Source: Proteiniphilum sp. X52 (GTDB lineage: Bacteria; Bacteroidota; Bacteroidia; Bacteroidales; Dysgonomonadaceae). From it: 64,000 nt of DNA. This document shows positions 9,791-17,624 of the stretch, one piece after another. Within the stretch, counting starts at the first letter, position 1. Each line of letters starts with the position of its first letter. The notes beneath the pieces were generated by a model. The model ran no database searches and was not told the origin of the DNA. It saw only the letters and a list, made by a program, of their open reading frames with translations. The stretch spans positions 1-64,000 of the forward strand of contig NZ_RDSD01000012.1 of NCBI RefSeq assembly GCF_003712195.1. Reading direction: 5' to 3'. The position numbers were made by a program, and so were the translations under genes.

Positions 9791-10049
9791 AGAGGGAAGA
9801 GTGGAGAATGAAGAATGAAGAGTGAAGAGGGAAGAGGGAAGAATGAAGAGTGAAGAATGAAGAATGAAGAGTGGAGAATGAAGAATGAAGAGTGAAGAGG
9901 GAAGAATGAAGAGTGAAGAATGAAGAATGAAGAATGAAGAGTGAAGAATGAAGAGGGAAGAATGAAGAGTGAAGAATGAAGAATGAAGAATGAAGAGTGA
10001 AGAATGAAGAGTGAAGAATGAAGAGGGAAGAGTGATGAATGAAGAATGA
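9791..10049 (+). repeat. 37 in-register purine-rich heptads (AGARKGR)
   Basis: Thirty-seven consecutive 7-bp units run without an indel. Almost all fit AGA-A/G-T/G-G-A/G, chiefly AGAATGA, AGAGTGA, AGAGGGA and AGAGTGG. The + strand is purine-only apart from the T at unit position 5 and one TGA-type unit. The tract begins about 7 bp after the cytochrome stop codon and ends 61 bp before the next start. Reverse-strand reading frames through it are low-complexity His/Ser/Phe/Leu strings and not genes. It fills most of the 326-bp gap. Confidence 0.95.
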
Positions 10050-10110
10050 AGACTAAATCTGGAATCCTGAAATTAGAAATAAAACTCAATAATCTAAAAT
10101 AATCAAAGTA

Positions 10111-11481
10111 ATGAAGAAAGAGAACAGTTTAACCCGTAGGTCATTCCTGAAGAGTTCTGCCGTGGCAGGAGCAGTCGGAGTGATCGGTACCGGTTCCGCA
10201 GGATTTCTGACATCCTGTAGTGGTGGAGGAAAAGAGGGTAATGCGCCCTTGAGAGAGCCTGGAACTTATTATATCCCCGAACTTCCTGACCTGGCTGCTG
10301 ACGGGAAAGAGTTGAAAGCAGGTGTCGTAGGCTGCGGCGGACGTGGGTCGGGAGCGGCGATCAACTTCTTGAATGCAGCCAATGGCGTAACCATTGTAGC
10401 TTTGGGCGATGTGTTCCAGGACAGGGTGGACGGCCTAGCGGAAAAATTGAAGAATGAAAAAAACATAGATATTCCTGCCGAGAAACGGTTTGTGGGGCTG
10501 GATGCCTACAAGCAGGTGATCGATAGCGATATCGATGTGTTGATCGATTGCACGCCTCCTTTCTTCCGTCCGGAACATTTCAAATATGCGGTGGAAAAAA
10601 ACAAGCATAGTTTTCTGGAAAAACCGATCTGTGTGGATGCAGCCGGTTATCGTACCATCGTCGCTGCTGCCAGACAAGCCCAGGCTAAAAATCTCTCCGT
10701 AGTTACCGGAACGCAACGCCATCATCAGCGCGCTTATGTGGAATCTTATAAACAAATTATGAATGGCGCTATCGGTGAAATCACCGGTGGAACAGTTTAC
10801 TGGAACCAGAGCATGTTGTGGTATCGCGACAGGCAACCGCAATGGAACGACTTTGAATACATGGTACGCGACTGGGTGAACTGGAAATGGCTGTCGGGCG
10901 ACCATATCGTGGAACAGCATGTCCACAATATCGATGTGTTTACCTGGTTTGCCGGATTAAGGCCCGTCAGCGCTGTCGGTTTTGGTTCCCGCCATCGTCG
11001 TGTGACAGGTGACCAGTACGATAATTTCAGCATTGACTTCACCATGGAAAATGGTATTCATATGCATAGTATGTGTCGTCAGATCGACGGTTGTGCTAAC
11101 AATGTAAGCGAATTTATACAGGGAACCAAAGGATCGTGGTCGAGCAACGGCGGGCATGTGATTAAAGACCTTGCCGGTAACGTGATCTGGCAATATGACA
11201 GTGAGGCTGAAAAGACCAGTTTCCAGCAGACCGATCCCTATACCTTGGAGCATGTCAATCTGATCAACTGCATACGGGGTAACAAACCGATTGAACAGGC
11301 ATCGGAAACGGCCGTGTCGAATATGGCCGGGATCATGGGACGCGAGGCAGCCTATACCGGACAGGAAGTGACGTGGGATATCATGACTGCCGCTCCGCTT
11401 GATTATACGCCGGCCGATCTGAATATCGGCAAGATGGATATGTCCGGATTTACAGTACCCGTACCGGGAAGTGGAAAATAA
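10111..11481 (+). CDS. Tat-exported lipoprotein Gfo/Idh/MocA oxidoreductase
   Basis: A 456-residue secreted member of the glucose-fructose oxidoreductase family. The N-terminus carries a twin-arginine signal (RRSFLK at 9-14) followed by a lipobox ending at Cys36, so it is folded in the cytoplasm with its nicotinamide cofactor and then anchored outside the inner membrane. Rossmann motif GVVGCGGRGSGAA, EKP motif (SFLEKPICVD), and a substrate domain with TGTQRHHQ and HIVEQHVHNIDVF. Tat export of a cofactor-loaded enzyme parallels Zymomonas glucose-fructose oxidoreductase. The next gene starts 3 bp downstream. Substrate not determined; a periplasmic sugar or glycoside is likely. Confidence 0.9.
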   Translation: MKKENSLTRRSFLKSSAVAGAVGVIGTGSAGFLTSCSGGGKEGNAPLREPGTYYIPELPDLAADGKELKAGVVGCGGRGSGAAINFLNAANGVTIVALGDVFQDRVDGLAEKLKNEKNIDIPAEKRFVGLDAYKQVIDSDIDVLIDCTPPFFRPEHFKYAVEKNKHSFLEKPICVDAAGYRTIVAAARQAQAKNLSVVTGTQRHHQRAYVESYKQIMNGAIGEITGGTVYWNQSMLWYRDRQPQWNDFEYMVRDWVNWKWLSGDHIVEQHVHNIDVFTWFAGLRPVSAVGFGSRHRRVTGDQYDNFSIDFTMENGIHMHSMCRQIDGCANNVSEFIQGTKGSWSSNGGHVIKDLAGNVIWQYDSEAEKTSFQQTDPYTLEHVNLINCIRGNKPIEQASETAVSNMAGIMGREAAYTGQEVTWDIMTAAPLDYTPADLNIGKMDMSGFTVPVPGSGK

Positions 11482-11484
11482 AAA

Positions 11485-12408
11485 ATGACGATTATGGCAC
11501 TCGACAGGAGAAGATTTTTGAAAACAACCCTCGCCGGGTCCGCGGCCATGGCCATAGGCGGATGCACCTCGTTTGCTTCGGCAAATGGAAAAGAAAACGC
11601 TGCTTCCGGTAAGGCGAAACTCAATATCTCTTTTCAGGAAGGGATTGCTCCCGGAGCTAACCTGAATGAAAAGTTTGATTTCATGGAAAAACATGGCGTG
11701 GTAGGGTTTGAACCTCATGGGAGAGGAATCCGGGACCGGATGCAGGAGTTCAAAGAAGCCCTTAAAGGGCGTGATATCAAGGTGAGTGTTATCTGCGCCG
11801 GTTTCGAAGGTTTCATCCTCTCTACCGATCCGGAGATCCGGAAAAAGTGCCGTGACACGATGGAGGTATTGATGATTGCTGCGGGTGAACTCGAGGCCAA
11901 AGGCGTGATCATCGTTCCCGCATTCAACAGTCAGGTACCCGTGATGCCCCATACGCAGGAAACCCGCGACTTCCTCTGTGAACAGTTCGATGAGATGGGC
12001 TCCTTTGCCCAACAACACGCAACGACCGTTATTCTCGAACCGCTGAACCGCAAGGAGGCGTTTTACCTTCGCCAGGTGGCTGATGCCGCTTCCATCTGTC
12101 GCGATATCAATAACCCCGGCGTGAAATGCATGGGTGACTTCTGGCACATGACTTGGGAGGAAAATTGCGACATGGCTGCTTTCCTCTCTGCCGGAGAACA
12201 CCTGCAGCATGTGCATGTGGCCAGCAGGAAACGTCGCAGCATGCCTGGGGAAGACGGTGAGGCTGATAATTATGTAAATGGATTCAAGGGGCTCAAGATG
12301 ATGGGGTATGACAAATATGTCAGCTTCGAATGCGGAGCCCAGGGCGACCGCACCATAGTGGTGCCCGCGGCACTTGAATTACTTCGTAAACAGTGGGAAG
12401 AGGCGTGA
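11485..12408 (+). CDS. Tat-exported sugar-isomerase-like TIM barrel (hydroxypyruvate isomerase/AP-endonuclease 2 fold)
   Basis: A 307-residue protein with a Tat signal (RRRFLK at 8-13) and a lipobox-like GGC at 25-27, then a xylose-isomerase-like TIM barrel. Conserved acidic and His positions appear in VILEPLNRKE, GDFWHMTWEE, HVHVASRKR and SFECGAQ, the metal-binding pattern of hydroxypyruvate isomerase and sugar epimerases. It is translationally linked to the Tat oxidoreductase upstream (3-bp gap) and overlaps the CcsA-type gene downstream. Together with the oxidoreductase it could oxidise and then isomerise a sugar outside the cytoplasm (inference). An ATG at 11494 is a possible alternative start. 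Confidence 0.8.
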   Translation: MTIMALDRRRFLKTTLAGSAAMAIGGCTSFASANGKENAASGKAKLNISFQEGIAPGANLNEKFDFMEKHGVVGFEPHGRGIRDRMQEFKEALKGRDIKVSVICAGFEGFILSTDPEIRKKCRDTMEVLMIAAGELEAKGVIIVPAFNSQVPVMPHTQETRDFLCEQFDEMGSFAQQHATTVILEPLNRKEAFYLRQVADAASICRDINNPGVKCMGDFWHMTWEENCDMAAFLSAGEHLQHVHVASRKRRSMPGEDGEADNYVNGFKGLKMMGYDKYVSFECGAQGDRTIVVPAALELLRKQWEEA

Positions 12409-14807
12409 GATTTCTCTCATCATATAAAGCCGCTATTGTATTGTTGCTCATCTATGCCATGGGTTTGGCAATGGCTACTTTTATCGAAAAGTGGATGGGG
12501 GCGCAGGCCGCCAAGATGTTGATTTATTATTCACCACTGTTTTTGTTCCTTCAATTCCTGCTGGTGATGAATTTTATCCTGATCCTTTTCAGTCGTAATT
12601 TCATCCAAAGAAAAAAATGGGCCATGGTGGTGATCCATTTCGCCCTTGTGATTATCCTTTTAGGAGCGTTGATCACATTCCTGTTTGGGAAAGAGGGACA
12701 GGTGCATATCCGTGAAGGTGAGAAAACCGATCAACTGGTGATGCATACCTCCAAAGGTATTAGGACCGAAACTTTACCTTTTGTGTTGGAACTCAGGGAT
12801 TTCAGATTGATCCGTTATCCGGGATCCCAGAGTCCATCCTCCTATGAAAGTGATCTGCTGGTACATGTTGATGGAGAGGTACGTGAAGCGAAAGTGTTTA
12901 TGAACAACGTGCTGGACATAAAGGGATATCGTTTCTTTCAGGCATCCTACGATCAGGATGAGATGGGTACTATCCTCTCGGTGAACAGGGATGTGGCGGG
13001 ACGTAGTGTCACCTATGCCGGCTATCTGATGCTTGTGGCAGGTTTCATCCTTATCTTTTTTATGCCTAATTCCCGATTCCGTAAGTTGCAGCGACAGTTA
13101 AAGGAAGTCAGGAAAGGCATACTTATTCCGGTTCTTCTGATCATCACCACGTGTGGTTGCGCGCGGGATATGCCGGATGGCCCGATGAGCGGTACAGTAC
13201 AGGCAAACAGGATACCACCGCAACACGCGGCCCGCTTCGGCACATTGCCCGTACAATTCCGGGGACGGACCATGCCTATGAATACATTCTCTTCCGAGAT
13301 TCTCCGTAAGGTACATAAGAAACAGGCATTTGGTGATCTCAACTCCGACCAGTTTCTGCTCAGCCTGCTTGCTATGCCACGGATGTGGATGCAAGAACCT
13401 CTTATTGCCCTGTCGAATAAAGAGATAAGCGCGCGGTATAACCTTCCGGAGGAATACATACCCTATTATCATCTTTTCGACCAGCAGGGAAATTACAGAC
13501 TGTTACCCCGATTACAGGAAATCTACCATCGGCCGGCGGACAAGAGAACCTCTTCTGAAAAAGAACTGATTAAGCTCGATGAGCGGGTTAATATCCTTTA
13601 TGAGTTGTTCAATCATACTATGCTGGGAATTTATCCTGATCCGAATGACCCTTCACATACATGGTATGCACCGGGCGATGATCTTTCAGTCTTTTCCCAA
13701 GCAGATTCGGTCTTTATTACACAGTCGTTCGAACAATATCTTGCGGAAGTACGGCAAGCGTTGAGAAGTGGTGACTGGAGCAAGGCCGACCATGCTTTGG
13801 AAGTAATTGAGGCATATCAATCAGACAACGATAAGGCTTCTTTAATCCGGCCCGATAAATTGCGGGCTGAATTCCGTTATAACCGGCTGGATCTCTTTAA
13901 CCGCGTTAAAGTAGGCTATTTCATTTCCGGCGGATTGCTGCTCATTATTGCCTTGACGCGATTGTTGGGTGAAAAGCGATGGAAGCGTTATGCAGCTGTT
14001 GGGCTCACCGTCGTTATCGTGTTATTGTTCTTTTGCCATATATTCGGCATGGGAATGCGTTGGTTTATATCGGGATATGCGCCCTGGAGCAATTCGTACG
14101 AGACAATGGTCTATGTGTCGTGGGCCACTGTGCTGGCCGGTTTTGTCTTTGGACGGAAAAGTACACTCACACGCGCACTCGCCACGCTTTTCGGTGGGGT
14201 TATCCTTTTCGTCGCCGCCCTTAACTGGATGGATCCACAGATCAATACGCTGGTGCCTGTGTTGAAATCGCCCTGGTTGATGTTCCACGTAGCGGTGATT
14301 GTAGCGGCTTACGGATTTTTTGGTATCAGTTTCCTGTTGGGTATCACCAATCTTTCAATAATGGCTTTTGCCAAGCATGGCCCCCGTTTGCCCTATCGCG
14401 TCAAGGAATTGAGTATTATCAATAATATGTCGTTACTCACCGGAGTTGTGCTGATGACTACAGGTACATTCCTGGGCGCCGTTTGGGCTAACGAGTCATG
14501 GGGCAGGTACTGGGGATGGGATCCAAAGGAGACCTGGGCGTTGATCTCCATAGTGGTTTATACGATGGTGACCCATCTCCATTTAGTGAAGGGGTGGAAT
14601 AGTCTGTGGCTTTTTAATCTGCTCTCGGTTTTTGCTTTTGGTTCCGTCCTGATGACTTTTCTTGGGGTTAACTATTTCCTTAGCGGGATGCATTCCTACG
14701 GACAAACCGAAGGCATATCTTCCGTTTTTATGTATATTGTGATCGCTTTTGTAATGCTTGGTGTTTTGGGGATTGTTTCTTATAGGAAAAGAGGAAAAGT
14801 GATTTAA
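12405..14807 (+). CDS. Fused ResB-CcsA cytochrome c maturation protein (CcsBA type)
   Basis: About 800 residues, inner membrane. The N-terminal part is ResB/CcsB-like (membrane segments within the first 90 residues, a periplasmic beta domain, then another segment near residue 210). A soluble middle segment follows, then a CcsA half with several membrane segments and the heme-handling tryptophan-rich motif WGRYWGWDPKETWALIS near residue 700. It exports heme and attaches it to CxxCH apocytochromes, so the tetraheme protein at 8219 is an obvious client. I prefer the GTG at 12405, which overlaps the previous stop as GTGA and has GGAAGAGG upstream; a GTG at 12393 is also in frame. The stop codon runs straight into an octad repeat tract. 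Confidence 0.88.
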   Translation: MRFLSSYKAAIVLLLIYAMGLAMATFIEKWMGAQAAKMLIYYSPLFLFLQFLLVMNFILILFSRNFIQRKKWAMVVIHFALVIILLGALITFLFGKEGQVHIREGEKTDQLVMHTSKGIRTETLPFVLELRDFRLIRYPGSQSPSSYESDLLVHVDGEVREAKVFMNNVLDIKGYRFFQASYDQDEMGTILSVNRDVAGRSVTYAGYLMLVAGFILIFFMPNSRFRKLQRQLKEVRKGILIPVLLIITTCGCARDMPDGPMSGTVQANRIPPQHAARFGTLPVQFRGRTMPMNTFSSEILRKVHKKQAFGDLNSDQFLLSLLAMPRMWMQEPLIALSNKEISARYNLPEEYIPYYHLFDQQGNYRLLPRLQEIYHRPADKRTSSEKELIKLDERVNILYELFNHTMLGIYPDPNDPSHTWYAPGDDLSVFSQADSVFITQSFEQYLAEVRQALRSGDWSKADHALEVIEAYQSDNDKASLIRPDKLRAEFRYNRLDLFNRVKVGYFISGGLLLIIALTRLLGEKRWKRYAAVGLTVVIVLLFFCHIFGMGMRWFISGYAPWSNSYETMVYVSWATVLAGFVFGRKSTLTRALATLFGGVILFVAALNWMDPQINTLVPVLKSPWLMFHVAVIVAAYGFFGISFLLGITNLSIMAFAKHGPRLPYRVKELSIINNMSLLTGVVLMTTGTFLGAVWANESWGRYWGWDPKETWALISIVVYTMVTHLHLVKGWNSLWLFNLLSVFAFGSVLMTFLGVNYFLSGMHSYGQTEGISSVFMYIVIAFVMLGVLGIVSYRKRGKVI

Positions 14808-14808
14808 A

Positions 14809-14904
14809 GTGGAGAAGTGAAGAAGCGGAAAAGCGGGAAAGCGGAAAAGCGGGAAAGAGGGAAAGAGGGAAAAAGGGAAAAAGGGAAGGTGGAAAAGTGG
14901 GAAT
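14809..14904 (+). repeat. 12 in-register purine octads
   Basis: Twelve consecutive 8-bp units with no indel, such as GTGGAGAA, GCGGAAAA, GCGGGAAA, GAGGGAAA, AAGGGAAA and GTGGGAAT. They start one base after the CcsBA stop codon, and the last coding codons (AGGAAAAGAGGAAAA) already resemble the unit. The + strand is almost wholly purine. Confidence 0.93.
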
Positions 14905-14926
14905 CTAAAAGTGAAAGTAGATATTA

Positions 14927-14947
14927 GAACCAAGAACCAAGAACCAA
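14927..14947 (+). repeat. Three GAACCAA heptads
   Basis: Three perfect copies of GAACCAA between the purine octad block and the pyrimidine-rich heptad block. It is a third repeat word in the same 319-bp gap. Confidence 0.9.
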
Positions 14948-14972
14948 GACTTTTAAATTTCTTCACTTTCCG

Positions 14973-15121
14973 GTTCCCAGTTCCCAGTTCTCAGTTCCCA
15001 GTTCCCAGTTCTCAATTTCCCAGTTCCCAGTTCCCAGTTCTCAGTTCCCGGTTTCCAGTTCTCAGTTCTCAGTTCTCAGTTCTCAGTTCCCAGTTCTCAA
15101 TTTCTCCGTTCTAATTTCTAA
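14973..15121 (+). repeat. GTTCCCA/GTTCTCA heptad tract before an oxidoreductase gene
   Basis: Six heptads, one 8-nt unit, eleven more heptads, another 8-nt unit and two degenerate heptads. The main words are GTTCCCA and GTTCTCA. The tract is pyrimidine-rich on the + strand and ends 5 bp before the ATG at 15127, so it occupies the whole expected ribosome-binding region. No Shine-Dalgarno sequence is present. Confidence 0.93.
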
Positions 15122-15126
15122 ATATT

Positions 15127-16101
15127 ATGCTTCATTGGGGATTTATCGGTTGTGGCGCCGTCACCGAAAAGAAGAGTGGCCCGGCTTTCAGTAAGGTTAA
15201 AGAATCGGATGTGGTAGCAGTGATGCGCCGTGACGGTCAAAAAGCGGAAGACTATGCTCGTCGGCATGGGATAGGGAAGTGGTACGATAATGCCGACGAC
15301 CTGATTAACGATCCGGCAGTAAATGCGATATATGTGGCTACACCTCCGGGTTCACATGCCGAATATGCGGTAGCTGCCATGAAAGCGGGTAAACCTGTTT
15401 ACGTGGAGAAGCCGATGGCCGCCTCTTACGAAGAGTGTCTTCAGATAAACCGTGTCTCCCGAGAGACCGGTGTGCCCTGTTTTGTGGCCTATTACCGCCG
15501 TACTTTACCCTATTTTCTCAGGGTGAAGCAACTGATGGATGACGGACTCCTGGGGAATATTTCTACGGTGCAGATCCGCTTCGCCATTCCTCCCTATAAG
15601 GAAGATTACCATCGGGAGTCATTGCCGTGGCGGGTGAAAAAAGATATTGCCGGAGCAGGGTATTTCTATGATCTGGCATCCCATCAATTTGATCTGCTTG
15701 ATTATCTCTTCGGCGAGATCACCGGTGTATACGGATTTACCAACAATGTGGGGGGATTATATGAGGCGGAAGACAGCCTCACCGCTGCTTTCTGTTTCAA
15801 GTCCGGCGTGACGGGCAGCGGAAGCTGGAGTTTTGTTGCGCCTGGAAACAGCCGTACCGACCTGATTGATATCATCGGCACAAAAGGAAAGCTCAGCTTC
15901 GCCACTTTCGATTTTGCCCCCATCCTCATGGATACAGCCGCAGGCATACAGGAGTTTCGTGAAGAAAATCCGGAGAATATCCAGTATTATCTCGTTGAAA
16001 GTATTGTCAATTACCTGAACGGATGCGGGCCAGAACCTGTCAGCACCGGTATCTCGGCCGCACGCGCCAATTGGGTAATGGATAAAATTCTGGAAAGTTA
16101 A
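15127..16101 (+). CDS. Gfo/Idh/MocA-family oxidoreductase (cytoplasmic)
   Basis: A 324-residue dehydrogenase-like protein close to the short-form family members. Rossmann motif GFIGCGAVTEKKSGPAF, EKP motif (VYVEKPMA near residue 98), and AGYFYDLASHQFDLLDYLFG in the substrate domain. No signal peptide. It is the last gene of the sugar-oxidation cluster and has a tandem-repeat leader. It may return or reduce the product of the exported oxidoreductase, but that is only suggested by position. The gap after it carries the promoter of the RiPP-like operon. Confidence 0.9.
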   Translation: MLHWGFIGCGAVTEKKSGPAFSKVKESDVVAVMRRDGQKAEDYARRHGIGKWYDNADDLINDPAVNAIYVATPPGSHAEYAVAAMKAGKPVYVEKPMAASYEECLQINRVSRETGVPCFVAYYRRTLPYFLRVKQLMDDGLLGNISTVQIRFAIPPYKEDYHRESLPWRVKKDIAGAGYFYDLASHQFDLLDYLFGEITGVYGFTNNVGGLYEAEDSLTAAFCFKSGVTGSGSWSFVAPGNSRTDLIDIIGTKGKLSFATFDFAPILMDTAAGIQEFREENPENIQYYLVESIVNYLNGCGPEPVSTGISAARANWVMDKILES

Positions 16102-16144
16102 ATATATAGTGTCCTAAATTTGCAGGTGTAAATTCACTGTTTTG

Positions 16145-16175
16145 TTTGATTGAATCTGTTTTTTATTTATTTTTG
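16145..16175 (+). promoter_or_regulatory. Consensus Bacteroidota promoter of the RiPP-like operon
   Basis: TTTG at 16145-16148, exactly 19 nt, then TATTTTTG at 16168-16175, a full match to TTTG-N19-TAnnTTTG. Transcription should start near 16182, giving an AT-rich leader of about 120 nt before the peptide gene at 16305. This is the best-matching + strand promoter in the window and separates the operon from the sugar locus. Confidence 0.75.
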
Positions 16176-16304
16176 TGAACATAGTAATGTTTTTTTTGTT
16201 CTAACTCTAATAATAACAGATATTTCTGTTGTTCAATCTTGTAAGAGTTGATAAAAAAATCACTCATTTAATTAAAATGTTTAACTTATAAAAAAAAGAC
16301 AGTA

Positions 16305-16442
16305 ATGAAAGTAAATCAAGAAGAAAAAGAAGGGAAAGAGGCTTATGAAAAGCCTGCAATCGCAGTGATTGAAATGGAAACGGAAGGCATCCTGTGTGCC
16401 AGTGGTACTGGTCCCGGCTTCGAACCCGGAGGAGAGTGGTAA
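16305..16442 (+). CDS. 45-residue precursor-like peptide of a RiPP-type operon
   Basis: A small ORF with ATG at 16305 and TAA at 16440-16442. The first half is charged and leader-like, with YEKPAIAVIEMETEG at 14-28. A short Gly/Pro-rich tail follows, with one Cys at 31, Ser33, Thr35 and a terminal Trp45. The EKP-x-hydrophobic-EhExEG pattern followed by a short Gly-rich tail recurs in small Bacteroidota peptides that I recognise only as a type. It is the first gene after a consensus promoter and is followed by a lipoprotein, a kinase, a peptidase, a PqqD-like protein, a nucleotidyltransferase and an ABC exporter, so I infer a ribosomally made, modified and exported peptide. Core and modification are unknown. 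Confidence 0.7.
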   Translation: MKVNQEEKEGKEAYEKPAIAVIEMETEGILCASGTGPGFEPGGEW

Positions 16443-16521
16443 TCAATGATATTTATTTTCCACAGGCCAATCGGAGTGAAAGGAGAATAAACAAGATTGT
16501 GATAATCAAAAATTGACTAAA

Positions 16522-17601
16522 ATGAAGAAAATATTTTATCTAATCGGAATTTCAACACTATTCCTGTTTGTTTCATGTAATAATGAGGATATTCCCCGGG
16601 ATGATGTCCCTCAATCCGTATCTGAGGTAAAGTTATATACACCTGTCATGCAAGGCGTTTTTGGAAAATTCACGGAGTCCAATTCGAATATTGGCACCAG
16701 ATCGGGAGTCATTGAGGATAATCCTGACTATGCCTTGGGCGAAAAATTTTACTGGCATGACGGAGATCAAGTCAAAATGCTGTTCTTTCCGGGGGGAGAT
16801 CTCAATGAGGAGCCAATAGAACGTATTTACACGGCGGTGGTTGCCGGGGGTGAAAAACCGGATAAGGCCCCCTTTATACCCGACCCCGGTGCGGAAGGTA
16901 TCCCTGCCGGGACCTACACTGTATATGGACTTTATCCTGCCGCTGGCTGGACCAGGGAAGGTGCCGTTTACAAGGCTGCGATATTCGAAACGGATATGGG
17001 TGGGAATTATATCAGAGAACCATTGCCTATAAGCGAGGCGTCATCCAAACATCTGGGTCGGTATATGTTTATGAAAGCCAAAGCGACAGATGTGGTAATA
17101 GGGGAGGAAGGGACTAATATGGTCGATCTATCTTATCAACACCTCGCCTCTGTGATACGGGTTCGTATAACCAATGAAAATCCTCCTTCTGCATATCCGA
17201 GATTGTTCCGGATGAGCATGGGAGTGGATGTGGATGGATCAAACGACGGATTTAATGGTCTTTTTAATCCCGAGGACGCTTATCTTGATGGCGGGATAGA
17301 CGGTGATTTGTTAGTTCCGGGACCAACTTCGAAACTAAATGTAGCAGCAGTGCAAATAGTAAATGATGCATTGAACGGGCTTGATTTTAATCTTTTTATT
17401 CCTATCCTGCCTACCGGGCCATTGGGAAGTAGTAGAATTGTATTTCAAGGTCGTGTTTACGTGAATGAAGGTGATGAAGGCTCCTCCTCCTGGGTAAAGA
17501 CTCCCGTTGTGCCAAAAGATGTAGGGGCCGGTCTTCCGCAAGGTTTTGAAGCAGGCAAGAGTTATACATTCAACCTGACAATACCGACGACAGCGCCTTA
17601 A
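16522..17601 (+). CDS. Fimbrillin-like lipoprotein in the RiPP-like operon
   Basis: About 359 residues. The signal peptide ends in a lipobox FVSC with Cys at 19 counted from the ATG at 16522; an in-frame TTG at 16513 is less likely. The rest is predicted beta-rich and resembles the Mfa/fimbrillin family of Bacteroidota: a GTRSG segment after the N-terminal strand region, then the pattern of FYWHDGDQVKMLFF, PAGTYTVYGLYPA and DLSYQHLASVIRVRI. Assignment rests on pattern, not a search. It lies between the peptide gene and the processing genes, so it may display, bind or be modified with the peptide. 23 bp separate it from the kinase gene. Confidence 0.65.
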   Translation: MKKIFYLIGISTLFLFVSCNNEDIPRDDVPQSVSEVKLYTPVMQGVFGKFTESNSNIGTRSGVIEDNPDYALGEKFYWHDGDQVKMLFFPGGDLNEEPIERIYTAVVAGGEKPDKAPFIPDPGAEGIPAGTYTVYGLYPAAGWTREGAVYKAAIFETDMGGNYIREPLPISEASSKHLGRYMFMKAKATDVVIGEEGTNMVDLSYQHLASVIRVRITNENPPSAYPRLFRMSMGVDVDGSNDGFNGLFNPEDAYLDGGIDGDLLVPGPTSKLNVAAVQIVNDALNGLDFNLFIPILPTGPLGSSRIVFQGRVYVNEGDEGSSSWVKTPVVPKDVGAGLPQGFEAGKSYTFNLTIPTTAP

Positions 17602-17624
17602 AAAGCATATAGATATTCATTATT

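Noticed and set aside
9791-10049. CRISPR array
   Set aside because: Units are contiguous 7-mers with no spacers, and no cas gene is present.
9628-10089. 153-residue reverse-strand ORF over the heptad tract
   Set aside because: Its sequence is repeated HSSFFIL strings made by the 7-bp repeat, and it overlaps the end of the cytochrome fusion gene.
10957-12216. 419-residue reverse-strand ORF
   Set aside because: It lies wholly opposite the Tat oxidoreductase and TIM-barrel genes, which have clear family motifs; it shows no domain or signal.
14583-15114. ORFs on both strands over the octad and heptad tracts
   Set aside because: Low-complexity Phe/Pro/Ser strings produced by the repeats.
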